NCBI GenBank assembly: GCA_937969345.1
Contig: CALBVK010000302.1
Location: 1-35,420, forward strand
Direction of reading: 5' to 3'
Source: an uncultured Acidimicrobiales bacterium
GTDB lineage: Bacteria; Actinomycetota; Acidimicrobiia; Acidimicrobiales; SHLQ01
DNA length: 35,420 bases
A model generated the notes under the pieces. It was not told where the DNA came from, made no database searches, and worked only from the letters and a program-made list of their open reading frames with translations. The first letter of the stretch is position 1. Each line of letters begins with the position of its first letter. Positions 17,768 through 26,977 of this stretch are shown here, one piece after another. The translations under genes were made by a program, and so were the position numbers.

Positions 17768-18484
17768 CTAGCTGACGCTGCCGCGTTCTGCGGCGAGAGC
17801 GCTCATGGCCGCACTGCGCATGTCGTTGGTTACAACGGGCGCTGGACGTGCTTCTGCTCCGGCACCGACCGACGCTGCCTGTGGGGCTGCAGCAATTTCC
17901 TCGGCAGCCTTGGCCGACAACGTCGTCAAGATATGCGAGAGGAGTTGGACGAGCGTGTCGAGTGCCTCATCGGCGTTACGAGCATCGGTACGAACAATTG
18001 GAACGGTGGCGGCGAGATCGAGCGCTTCGCGAATGTCGTTGACGTCGTGAGCAGGTGCTCCATCGAACTGGTTGAGCCCAATGATGAACGGCACGCCACG
18101 CTGCTCGAAGAAGTCGATGGCGTTGAAGCACTCATCGAGACGTCGGGTGTCGACGAGGATCAACGCGCCGAGCGCCCCGGCGGTGATGTCGTTCCACATA
18201 AAGCCGAAGCGATCCTGGCCTGGTGTGCCAAAGACGTAGAGCACAAGGCCCTGATCGACCGTGATCTTGCCAAAGTCCATAGCGACGGTCGTGCTGGTCT
18301 TTTGCTGTACGAACGTTGCGTCGTCCACGCCGGATGCGGCGCTGGTCATCTTTGCCTCGGTGCGAAGCGGTGCGATCTCAGAGACCGCACTGACGAACGT
18401 GGTCTTTCCAACGCCGAAGCCACCAGAGATGACGACCTTGGCTGAGACCGGACGAGCGGTGCTGTTATCGGTTCCGAATGCCAT
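17768..18484 (-). CDS. conservon Ras-like GTP-binding protein (CvnD-type)
   Basis: KVVISGGFGVGKTTFVSAVSEI P-loop; MDFGKITVDQGLVLYVFGTPGQDRFGFMWNDI; GLNQFDG. Confidence 0.94.
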   Translation of the reverse strand: MAFGTDNSTARPVSAKVVISGGFGVGKTTFVSAVSEIAPLRTEAKMTSAASGVDDATFVQQKTSTTVAMDFGKITVDQGLVLYVFGTPGQDRFGFMWNDITAGALGALILVDTRRLDECFNAIDFFEQRGVPFIIGLNQFDGAPAHDVNDIREALDLAATVPIVRTDARNADEALDTLVQLLSHILTTLSAKAAEEIAAAPQAASVGAGAEARPAPVVTNDMRSAAMSALAAERGSVS

Positions 18485-18818
18485 CGAGCAGTCTCCTTAC
18501 AATTGCAATATCATCTGAGCGAGTTGTTTCTAGTACCTCGAGGGTTCCCGCTCCCCAGAGATCGGCCACGAGCACACGGGCTACGCCGAGCGGCATCGAG
18601 CACTTTGCGGAGATTTCCGCAATCGAATTCGGTGTCTTGCAGAGGGAGTAGATCGCAGCAAGGTCGTGATCGGCCGGCATCGTGCTACCGGCGCTGACAG
18701 CGACCATGGCCTCCACGGCGAGCTCCCCAGCGTCGCTACGTGTACGGCCTCCGGTCAAGAGGTAGGGCCGTGTGAACGACCCTTCTTCTAGTACTTCGGT
18801 GTCCTCTTCGTTCCCCAT
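18465..18818 (-). CDS. DUF742 protein (CvnC-type)
   Basis: FTRPYLLTGGRTRS...LAAIYSLCKTPNSIAEISAKCSMPLGVARVLVADLWGAGTLEV; overlaps the GTPase gene by 20 nt. Confidence 0.93.
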   Translation of the reverse strand: MGNEEDTEVLEEGSFTRPYLLTGGRTRSDAGELAVEAMVAVSAGSTMPADHDLAAIYSLCKTPNSIAEISAKCSMPLGVARVLVADLWGAGTLEVLETTRSDDIAIVRRLLDGIRNR

Positions 18819-18842
18819 GCTTACTCCTTCGGCGCGACTGGC

Positions 18843-19262
18843 CTAAACCGTGAGCACGTTCTTGAGCTCGCTGATGAGCTCAGGTGACAGCGCAGCGCCT
18901 GCCCGCTCGGCCAGAAGGGTCATCTCGTAGGCGACCTGAGCAATGTCTGCACCGCTCTGGCACAGCACCGCGAGTGAAGCGCCGTGGCCCATGGACATGA
19001 CGAACAGGTTGCCCATGCTCATCTCGACCACGACCTGGTCGACGACTCCACATCCAAGGCACACGGCGGCGCCGTTTGTGAGGCTGGTGAGCCCAGCGGC
19101 GATCGCTGCGAACTGGTCAACGCCGGAGACGTCAATTCCCGCAGACGAAGCGAGAAGAAGGCCATCGGCGGAAACCGCTACGGCTTCGCGCACACCGGCG
19201 GTGTCTTGAGCAAAGCGTGACAAGAGCCAGGCAAAGTTCTGTGCTTCGGACGATACGGTCAT
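18843..19262 (-). CDS. Roadblock/LC7-domain protein (CvnB-type)
   Basis: NFAWLLSRFAQDTAGVREAVAVSADGLLLASSAGIDVSGVDQFAAIAAGLTSLTNGAA; adjacent to a conservon kinase. Confidence 0.93.
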   Translation of the reverse strand: MTVSSEAQNFAWLLSRFAQDTAGVREAVAVSADGLLLASSAGIDVSGVDQFAAIAAGLTSLTNGAAVCLGCGVVDQVVVEMSMGNLFVMSMGHGASLAVLCQSGADIAQVAYEMTLLAERAGAALSPELISELKNVLTV

Positions 19263-22144
19263 GATTCGCTCCCGGTTTGGGTGGGCTGGTTGGAGACTGG
19301 GGCTTGCGGAGCAGGTTGTGCCGCAGCCGGTGTTTCAGGCGTCGGAGCACTATCTGCTGTAGGTGCTATCGGCACGGGAGGCGGAGAAAGTGAGGGGCTT
19401 GCTGGATTTGCTACCACCGGAGCCGGCATGGGGGCTGGTTGCGGAGCGGCCTGGGTGACCGGCTGAGGTGTTGGCTGCGGGGCTACTGGAGCGACGGGGG
19501 CCGCAGGCATTTGTGCGGGAGGTGCCTGCGCCGCCGGAGCTGGCGCCGGCGTACCCTCGGCTGCTCCTGATGCACGACCTCGGGCAACTGCGGCCCGGAT
19601 GCTGCGCAGCGAATTGCTCACCTCGGCGGCGTCGCGCTTTGGGGCCGGTCCCAGCGTTGTTGCTGGCATTGGTGCCGGTGCTGGAGCGGCCGCTGGATCG
19701 CCCGAACTTGCAGTTCCCGATCGCTTTGGGAACCCGGCAGCGGTGATTTCGGTCGCTGGAGGGTTGGACGGAATCGGGGGAGATGTGAGCGTTGGGGTTT
19801 CGAGCGGGGGAGCCTCGGCAGGCTGTGATGGCGTCATCACCGCAGGGGTCTCGGGGACGGACGTCGCTCCACGGCTGCGCTTCGGGAAGCCGGCAGCGGT
19901 GGTTCCCGCTGGGGCGTCATGGGCGACCGGTGTCGGTAGAGGGGTATGGACCGGTGCGGAATCGGCAACGGGTGCTGCGACCTCCGCCGTCGGTTGTCGC
20001 TGAGCAGCGTCGAGCTCCTCGGTTCGATGGGCCACACCTTCTGAGGCGCGCTGGTTGATCTCGATCGGTGATGCTTCGGCGCTACTGAGGAGCGCAACCG
20101 GCATATCGATAAATGCGATCGTCCCGCGACGACGTCCTTCGCCGGTCGGGTCAGCGCTCGCAAGACGAACCGTGATGCCGAGCTCCTGAGCGAGACGGCC
20201 AACCACGAAGAGTCCGAGATAAGCCGATGGAGCGTCAGCGAAGTCCACCGGGTTCTTCAGGCGATCGTTCACCTGAGCGAGAGCCTGTGGATCCATCCCG
20301 ATGCCTTGATCGACAATCGCCAGTCGGTAATGGGTCGACGTGTGCTGTCCAAGGACTTCGATAGGGGTGTTGGGAGGCGAGAAGCTGCCAGCATTCTCGA
20401 GGAGCTCCGCAATGAGGTGCGAGAGGTCCGTTGCGAGATTGCCCGAAACGGTCGCTTTGTCGATCTCTCCGAGGCGGACACGGCGATAGTCGGCGATCTC
20501 CGCCGCAGCTGCACGAAGGACGTCACGAACAGCAATGGGTTTGCCCCAGCGGCGTGGGGTCTGCTCGCCGGCGAGTACGAGCAGGTTCTCTGCGTTGCGT
20601 CGCATACGGGTAGCGAGGTGGTCCAAGCGGAACAGGTTCTCAAGCGCATCAGCGTCCGATTCCTGTTGCTCGAGCTCGTCGATGAACTCAAGCTGGCGGT
20701 TCAGCAGGTTCTGGTTTCGACGTCCCAAACTCACGAACGTGCGAGCCACGTTCTGGCGTCGGAGCTTTGCCTGACCTGCTGCGAGGTCTACCGCTGCTTC
20801 CTGCATCGTGTTCATCGAGTTCGCAAGAATCGTCAGCTCGTCGTTCGTGTTGACGTCGAATTCGGGCAGCTCAGGAAGTTCCTCGGAGGTTCGTGCCGCT
20901 TCAACAACTGCCGGGATGCCTTCAGCAGCCGCCGACTGTGCCTGCTTTGCGAGCGCATTGACTGGCCGTGTGATTCGATTCGCCACAGAGCGAACTGCGA
21001 AGAACGAGAGCAAGAGGGCTAGGAGCACCAACCCGAACACGCCATACACCAAGTACTGCCGGAGCTGAGACACGTCATCGGCAACCGACCGAACCTCGGC
21101 GAGTGAGGCCGCCGCGATCTCGATCGGCTGGCTGGTCTGCACGAGCCAGTTGAACCGGACGTTGTCCACGTTGTCCATACGATCCGACACACGACGTGCC
21201 GAGGTGACGTTGACGTCGTCTTGTACAACACCAGGGTTCAACAGGTTCACGTTCGCACCCGATGCTGCCGTCATGAGACTGGCCTGATCGAACACGATCG
21301 ACGGGTCATGGGCCGTGCTGGTATCGGCGAGGAGGACAGAGGCGGAGGTGTCGATCAACGCGGCTTGAACCGAGTCATCGCCAGCGATTTCGTCAAGGAT
21401 CCACTGAGCGTTCGTAAGGGGCACTCGGATTCGCAAGACCGCACCACCACGGGTGGTCGCTGGAGGTTCGGTCCAGAGTGCGATCTCGAAGGCTGCTGGG
21501 CCTTCGCCGTCGTCCACGAACGAGCGATACGAGCTGCCTTCGGAGACGGCACGGTTGAACCACTGGGCCTCGGAGTAGTCGAGCAGGGTTTCGTCGCTGG
21601 TTGAACCCAGGCGGAATCCTTCTTCGGAGACGAGGAGGACTTGGATGTTGTCCTCGAAGGTTCGAAGCTCTTCTTCGACGGTAAGCGCCAAGACCTGGGT
21701 ACGGGTCGTTGTTGGGCCGGTCATGGCCTCTTCGAGCTCTACCTCGGTCATCGTGTCGAGATCCGCGGCCTGGGTATCGTTGCTTACCTGCACGACGGAC
21801 TCACGGAACGATGCTTGGTTGTTGAGGCGGTCCGCACGGAAGATCCACTGGTCGACGTAGTCGGCGAGTTCTCGAGCAGCCTGCTCTGACGCTCGGGTGG
21901 CCGTGTCCTCAACCACCTGCTGAGTCAGAATCTCCTCCGCTGATTCAACAGCGTCGGTGGTTCGTTGCTGGATCAGGAAGATGCCTGCGATCGCCAACGC
22001 GCCGAGAACCAATAGAGGTATCAGGGCTACCGGCAAGATTCGACGAAGAATCCTCGCTCGAATGGTCGTAACCTTCGGCGCGGCCTTCGGCGTTGTCGAG
22101 TCTGTGGCGTCGGTTTCCCGCTTGAGTTTCGTTGCCATTCTCAT
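19259..22144 (-). CDS. conservon sensor histidine kinase (CvnA-type) with extracellular sensor, HAMP, ATPase and Pro/Ala-rich tail
   Basis: TM1 RILPVALIPLLVLGALAIAGIFLI; TM2 VYGVFGLVLLALLLSFFAV; HAMP; LFRLDHLATRMRRNAENLLVLAG; AELLENAGSFSPPNTPI...VDQGIGMD; low-complexity C-terminus; 4-nt overlap with the Roadblock gene. The start may be 22138. Confidence 0.94.
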   Translation of the reverse strand: MRMATKLKRETDATDSTTPKAAPKVTTIRARILRRILPVALIPLLVLGALAIAGIFLIQQRTTDAVESAEEILTQQVVEDTATRASEQAARELADYVDQWIFRADRLNNQASFRESVVQVSNDTQAADLDTMTEVELEEAMTGPTTTRTQVLALTVEEELRTFEDNIQVLLVSEEGFRLGSTSDETLLDYSEAQWFNRAVSEGSSYRSFVDDGEGPAAFEIALWTEPPATTRGGAVLRIRVPLTNAQWILDEIAGDDSVQAALIDTSASVLLADTSTAHDPSIVFDQASLMTAASGANVNLLNPGVVQDDVNVTSARRVSDRMDNVDNVRFNWLVQTSQPIEIAAASLAEVRSVADDVSQLRQYLVYGVFGLVLLALLLSFFAVRSVANRITRPVNALAKQAQSAAAEGIPAVVEAARTSEELPELPEFDVNTNDELTILANSMNTMQEAAVDLAAGQAKLRRQNVARTFVSLGRRNQNLLNRQLEFIDELEQQESDADALENLFRLDHLATRMRRNAENLLVLAGEQTPRRWGKPIAVRDVLRAAAAEIADYRRVRLGEIDKATVSGNLATDLSHLIAELLENAGSFSPPNTPIEVLGQHTSTHYRLAIVDQGIGMDPQALAQVNDRLKNPVDFADAPSAYLGLFVVGRLAQELGITVRLASADPTGEGRRRGTIAFIDMPVALLSSAEASPIEINQRASEGVAHRTEELDAAQRQPTAEVAAPVADSAPVHTPLPTPVAHDAPAGTTAAGFPKRSRGATSVPETPAVMTPSQPAEAPPLETPTLTSPPIPSNPPATEITAAGFPKRSGTASSGDPAAAPAPAPMPATTLGPAPKRDAAEVSNSLRSIRAAVARGRASGAAEGTPAPAPAAQAPPAQMPAAPVAPVAPQPTPQPVTQAAPQPAPMPAPVVANPASPSLSPPPVPIAPTADSAPTPETPAAAQPAPQAPVSNQPTQTGSES

Positions 22145-22273
22145 CCGTTCCTACATGCAGCTATGGCTTCAGTAGGTACGTCGGACAACTCAGAGGGTCG
22201 GCTATAGGACTTTTGGCCCTTGGGCCTTGAAAACTCGGTGGCTTTCGACCATGGAGTCTGCCAAATATGGGGC

Positions 22274-23656
22274 CTAGAGGTTGAGCAACGCCTGCTCGAC
22301 TACCTCGCTTAGCGCCGGGTGGATGTAGAGCTGCTCACGTGCCATCTGGTCCACGGTTTGGCCAAACGTCATGCCCTGAATGAGCTGCTGGATGAGGGTG
22401 GATGCCTGCGGGCCAATGAGGTGGGCCCCAAGAAGGAGACGAGTATCGGCGTCAGCCACGAGCTTGCAGACGCTCGTCGTGTCCTCCATTGCCCAGCCAT
22501 ATGCGGCAGAACCGTAGTCGTGCACGGTCGTGACGATCGAGTATCCAGCGGCGATGGCTTCAGGCTCGGTAAGACCGGCGGCGGCGACCTGCGGATAGCC
22601 AAAGACGGCGTGCGGTGTCAGGCGGCGGTCGATCTCTTGCAGGTCGTCGGAGTTGGCGAGATTGTGGGCGACGATTCGGGCCTCTGCGTTCGCGGTGTGC
22701 TTGAGCTGCGCCGGGTTTGTGATATCGCCCAGCGCCCAAATATCGCGATGGTCCGTCCGAAGGTTCGCATCGGTAACGACGTACCCATAATCATCGAGCG
22801 CAACGCCGGTGGCCTCGACGTTCAACTCGTCACCGTTTGGTACCCGGCCGATCGCTACGAGGAGGGCATCGCCGGTAACCGTGATCTCTTCGCCGTTCTC
22901 TCGTAGCTGCACGGAGATCTCGCCAGTCTCATCCTGATGCATACCAAGCACCTCGGCTCCGAGGCGAACGTCGAACCGTTCGCTGTATGAGTCGGTGAAT
23001 CGCTGGGCGATGTCCGGGTCTTCGCGACGCAGCATGACCGAGCCACGATTGATGATCGTGACATGGCTGCCAAGCGAACCAAAGACGTTGCCGAGCTCCG
23101 CGCCGATGTACCCACCGCCGAGGACGATGAGTCGCTCCGGGAGCTCGTCAACGCGCATGATGGTGTCCGACGTGTGGTAGTCGACGTTGGATTCCGCAAC
23201 GACGGCAGGAATGTTGATGCGAGCGCCTGCCGCGAGAACGATGCGATCTGCGGTCACGACCTCTGTGGCGCCGTCATTCATCGCGACCTCGAGTGTCTTG
23301 TCGCCGGTGAATCGTCCTGAGCCCTTGAATACCGTCACGTGCTCTTGTTCGTTCGCTCGGTAGTTCTCGCCGCCAGCGGCGATGGGGTCGATGCGACCAA
23401 ACACACGATCGCGGATCGCTGGCCAATCCGCGCGTTCAAAGCTCGTGTGCACCCCGAGTCGAGGTCCATCATGTTGCGCGTGATGGGCCATTTCGGCTGC
23501 GTAAACGAACATCTTCGACGGAATACACCCGACGTTGAGGCACGTTCCGCCAAAGAGTCCACGCTCGACGATGGCGATCGAGTGATCGTCAAAGTCCGGG
23601 GTCAGGAGCGAATTGCCGGATCCGGCGCCAATGATGAGGAGGTCGAAGTGATTCAC
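22274..23656 (-). CDS. mtr: mycothione reductase
   Basis: FDLLIIGAGSGNSLLTPDFDDHSIAIVERGLFGGTCLNVGCIPSKMFVYAAEMAH redox-active CxxxxC; VLGGGYIGAELGNVFGSLG; C-terminal IHPALSEVVEQALLNL. Confidence 0.92.
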   Translation of the reverse strand: MNHFDLLIIGAGSGNSLLTPDFDDHSIAIVERGLFGGTCLNVGCIPSKMFVYAAEMAHHAQHDGPRLGVHTSFERADWPAIRDRVFGRIDPIAAGGENYRANEQEHVTVFKGSGRFTGDKTLEVAMNDGATEVVTADRIVLAAGARINIPAVVAESNVDYHTSDTIMRVDELPERLIVLGGGYIGAELGNVFGSLGSHVTIINRGSVMLRREDPDIAQRFTDSYSERFDVRLGAEVLGMHQDETGEISVQLRENGEEITVTGDALLVAIGRVPNGDELNVEATGVALDDYGYVVTDANLRTDHRDIWALGDITNPAQLKHTANAEARIVAHNLANSDDLQEIDRRLTPHAVFGYPQVAAAGLTEPEAIAAGYSIVTTVHDYGSAAYGWAMEDTTSVCKLVADADTRLLLGAHLIGPQASTLIQQLIQGMTFGQTVDQMAREQLYIHPALSEVVEQALLNL

Positions 23657-23683
23657 AGGTCTTCTTTGTGTAGCGATCGGGAG

Positions 23684-24559
23684 TTAGTCGGTAGTGCGCA
23701 GGCGTCGGATTAGAACCGATGTGTCGCTGCGTGACTCACCTGAACCCATGAGCTCGTCGTAATATTCGGCGACCATGGAGGCGATTGGTGTGGGAGCTCC
23801 GAGTCGCTCCGCCTCGGCGAGCGCAATCCCAAGGTCCTTGACCATCCACTCGACAGCAAAGCCGAAGTCGAATTGGTCATCCACCATGGTTTGCCCTCGG
23901 TTCGACATCTGCCAAGAACCAGCTGCGCCATCGGAGATCGTGCCGAGAACTTTCTCCATGTCCAGGCCCGCCAGCACGCCGAGGTTGAGTGCTTCGGAGA
24001 GGCCCTGGAGCAGTCCAGCGATCGCGATCTGATTTACCATCTTGCACGTTTGGCCAGCGCCTGTAGCTCCAATGAGTGTCCGGGTCTTTGAGTACGCCTC
24101 GATCAGCGGTGCGGCGGTTGCGAACGTCTGGTCATCGCCTCCGCACATGATCGTGAGGACACCGTTTTGCGCACCTGCTTCGCCACCGGAGACCGGTGCG
24201 TCCAGGGACCCAACGCCCTTCGTAGCTGCTGCGTCCGCGAGCTCGTGGGCGATCGTCGCTGACGCTGTTGTGTGATCGATCAGGATGCTGCCCTCGGCGA
24301 GTCCGGCGAGCGCCCCATCGGGACCGAGCGCGACCGAGCGCACGCTGTCGTCGTTGCCGACGATAAGGATGCCAACGTCGGCACCTTGGCATGCCTGTGC
24401 TGGTGTACTCGCCAGCGTCGAGCCGGGGAATTCCGACACGAATCGTTCGGCCACTTCCGTTGTGCGGTTGTAGACGCTGACCTGGTGGCCTGCGGAGACG
24501 AGATGGCCGGCCATGGGGTATCCCATTGCTCCGAGCCCGATAAATCCAATGACGGTCAT
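23684..24559 (-). CDS. NAD(P)-dependent oxidoreductase, 3-hydroxyisobutyrate dehydrogenase / tartronate semialdehyde reductase family
   Basis: IGFIGLGAMGYPMAGHLVSAGHQVSVYNRT; DAPVSGGEAGAQNGVLTIMCGG; GATGAGQTCKMVNQIAIAG. Confidence 0.94.
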   Translation of the reverse strand: MTVIGFIGLGAMGYPMAGHLVSAGHQVSVYNRTTEVAERFVSEFPGSTLASTPAQACQGADVGILIVGNDDSVRSVALGPDGALAGLAEGSILIDHTTASATIAHELADAAATKGVGSLDAPVSGGEAGAQNGVLTIMCGGDDQTFATAAPLIEAYSKTRTLIGATGAGQTCKMVNQIAIAGLLQGLSEALNLGVLAGLDMEKVLGTISDGAAGSWQMSNRGQTMVDDQFDFGFAVEWMVKDLGIALAEAERLGAPTPIASMVAEYYDELMGSGESRSDTSVLIRRLRTTD

Positions 24560-24568
24560 GGCGCCACG

Positions 24569-25387
24569 CTACATCCCAAGGATGTCAGGAATCTGTTCCC
24601 AGCCGCCTTCTTCGTTGGGGTCGATGATCGCATCCGCCAGCGCCTTGATCTCGTCGGGCGCGTTGCTGGGCACGATGGCGATCTTTGCGCCTTTGAGCAT
24701 GTCGATGTCGTTGTGGCCATCGCCGACGACGGCGAGTCGTCCGAGGTCGACGTGGGCCCGCTCGCACCAGGCGGTGATTCCAGTCCACTTATCCACTGCG
24801 TGGGCCTGGATCATGATCCCGTGATCACCCTCGAAATGAGACACCCCAATGATTGCGGTCGCTAGGGAATCACCATTGACTTGCTCCGCAATGGGAGCGA
24901 GCAGCTCGTAGGGGTAGCCGAACGCCCCGAAACCAATGATCGAGCTGTCGGTGAGCGAAGCATCGAGTGAGTCCACGCGTTCGTACCCGCTGGCGGACGC
25001 CAGATACTCATCGCCCGCAGCGCTACCGGGCCCGACGAGCATGTCTGCTGTTGGATGATCGATATACACAACGGGTTCGAGATCAGCGCCCCGAAAGACG
25101 CGGAGAATCTCCGTGGCTTGCTGATGGGAGATCCCGTCCACGAGAAAAGACTCGCCAGCCAAGGTGTCACGGGCAAGCGCTCCGTTCATCAGGATTGCTG
25201 GTCGGTTGTGAAGCCCGACGGGCACGAGACCCTTGAGCGCTCCCTGGGCCCGCCGTCCCGTCGCCACCACGAAAGGCGTATCGCAGTCGTCGAGGGCGTT
25301 GACAACAGCCATGCTCTCGGGGTGTATCTCCATTGTCGGCGACCAAAAGGTGCCGTCGAGGTCGGTAATGAGGGCGTCGACATGCAT
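24569..25387 (-). CDS. Cof-type HAD-superfamily hydrolase
   Basis: MHVDALITDLDGTFWSP; VVATGRRAQ; LAVVGDGHNDIDMLKGAKIAIVPSNAPDEIKALA. Confidence 0.93.
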   Translation of the reverse strand: MHVDALITDLDGTFWSPTMEIHPESMAVVNALDDCDTPFVVATGRRAQGALKGLVPVGLHNRPAILMNGALARDTLAGESFLVDGISHQQATEILRVFRGADLEPVVYIDHPTADMLVGPGSAAGDEYLASASGYERVDSLDASLTDSSIIGFGAFGYPYELLAPIAEQVNGDSLATAIIGVSHFEGDHGIMIQAHAVDKWTGITAWCERAHVDLGRLAVVGDGHNDIDMLKGAKIAIVPSNAPDEIKALADAIIDPNEEGGWEQIPDILGM

Positions 25388-25464
25388 TGGTGCAAGCGTA
25401 GGTCGTGACACATGTATCCGTGGATTGCCACCGATCTGTTCGCTGATGCGGCTACCAATAGAGC

Positions 25465-26295
25465 ATGGATCTTTCTTTGGTGATTATGGCCGCTGGCCTG
25501 GGTAGCCGGTTCGGTGGCACGAAGCAGCTGGTAGAGGTCGGCCCGAACGGCGAAGCGTTCTTGGACTTCGCGATCAAGGACGGCCGCGCAGCGGGCTGCC
25601 AACAGGTGGTTCTGATCATTCGCACCGACATCGAGGACGATGTCCGCAGCCACTTGCTCGCCCAATACGGTTCACTCGACGGCTTCGTTCTCGTTCGCCA
25701 AGACGATTTTGGTCCTCAGCGAGACAAGCCATGGGGTACCGCCCATGCCGTGCTCTCGGCTGCGGCCGTTGTGTCCGGCTCCTTCATCGTCGTCAATGCC
25801 GACGATTATTACGGCCCAACATCGTTCCAGCTCGCCGCCGACGCACTGTCGGAGGGAGACCAGTCGACCGGAGCTCTTGTGGCATTCGAGCTTGCCAAGA
25901 CGCTGCCGCTCGAAGGTGCGGTGTCTCGCGGCGTGTGCGCAGTCGAAGACGGACATCTCGCGTCCATTACCGAAACGCACGGCATCAGCCGTCATGAGGA
26001 CGGGCAGATTCGCTCTGAAGACCCCGCCGGTGAGCACGCGGACGACACGATGGTATCGATGAACATGTTTGGCTTCCCACAAACGCTCTTTCCACATCTG
26101 CAGAGCCAGTGGGAATCGTTCTACGACGAGTTCGGTGGCGAACCAAAAACTGAGTACCTCCTGCCAGACGTCGTCGACCGACTCCGCGAAGCTGGCGAGA
26201 TGACCGTTGTAGTACCCGTCTCCGCAGAAGAGTGGATCGGCGTTACCAACCCGAACGATCTTGAACCAGCGCGAGCAAAGCTCGCGCACCGCTAG
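25465..26295 (+). CDS. sugar nucleotidyltransferase-like protein
   Basis: MDLSLVIMAAGLGSRFGGTKQLVEVGPNGEAFLDFAIKDGRAAGCQQVVLIIR; FIVVNADDYYG. Confidence 0.88.
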   Translation: MDLSLVIMAAGLGSRFGGTKQLVEVGPNGEAFLDFAIKDGRAAGCQQVVLIIRTDIEDDVRSHLLAQYGSLDGFVLVRQDDFGPQRDKPWGTAHAVLSAAAVVSGSFIVVNADDYYGPTSFQLAADALSEGDQSTGALVAFELAKTLPLEGAVSRGVCAVEDGHLASITETHGISRHEDGQIRSEDPAGEHADDTMVSMNMFGFPQTLFPHLQSQWESFYDEFGGEPKTEYLLPDVVDRLREAGEMTVVVPVSAEEWIGVTNPNDLEPARAKLAHR

Positions 26296-26298
26296 CGC

Positions 26299-26943
26299 CT
26301 ACTCGCGGTTGCGGTCGAGACGATCGGCACCAGGATCGACCCCAGGGAGCTGCGGTTGCATTGCCCCAAGCCGCTCGGCGGCAAGGTCCATAACCATGTC
26401 CTCGAGTTCGGCCCAATCCTTGGCTCGGGCTCCATCGAGGTGCTGGTTGTACGGCTGGTCGAACACGATCGCGTTGAATCCAGCGGCGCGCAGCTGAATG
26501 ATGTTGTGCGGTCCGTCATCGATGTAAACGTCTGCACCAACGTCGGGCTTGTTGCCGAGGAAGCAGATATCTCGGTACGGGATGCGATGGGTGTCGAGCC
26601 ACTCGACCGTGTCCGCCACCGCCGAGGCATGACCCCAGTTGACGTACAGCCGGTGCGTAATGACCCGAATGTGTATACCGGCGTCGGACAGTCTCCAGAG
26701 CGCATCGGTCACCCCGTCGATGACGGGCATGTTCGCGAACAAATGATGTTCGGCGACGGCCATTGCATGCAGCCGCTCAAAGCCGCCGGCCCGCTCCAAA
26801 TTCCACTCTCGAAAGTCCCAAGACCGCTCCAGCGGAAGCGATTCTTCGGAAACCCCAAGCTCTTCTGCGACGATCGTGCGAAAGGCGGGCGTATAGTCGC
26901 CGCAGACACCGTCGAGATCGACTCCAAATACGAATGGCTCCAT
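26299..26943 (-). CDS. 5'(3')-deoxyribonucleotidase-like (NT5C-type) HAD protein
   Basis: MEPFVFGVDLDGVCGDYTPAFR; VITHRLY; DICFLGNKPDVGADVYIDDGPHNI. The longer ORF upstream is antisense to yihY and is rejected. Confidence 0.85.
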   Translation of the reverse strand: MEPFVFGVDLDGVCGDYTPAFRTIVAEELGVSEESLPLERSWDFREWNLERAGGFERLHAMAVAEHHLFANMPVIDGVTDALWRLSDAGIHIRVITHRLYVNWGHASAVADTVEWLDTHRIPYRDICFLGNKPDVGADVYIDDGPHNIIQLRAAGFNAIVFDQPYNQHLDGARAKDWAELEDMVMDLAAERLGAMQPQLPGVDPGADRLDRNRE

Positions 26944-26977
26944 CGCAGGAAGACGGTAGCCGCCCCGACTGACAAGA

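Noticed and set aside
17402-18445. 347-aa plus ORF
   Set aside because: Antisense shadow of aroC 5' end and the conservon GTPase gene.
22207-22235. TTTTGGCCC-TT-GGGCC-TTGAAAA symmetric element between mtr and the conservon kinase gene
   Set aside because: Probably a short terminator downstream of mtr; the stem is only 5 bp, so not reported as a finding.
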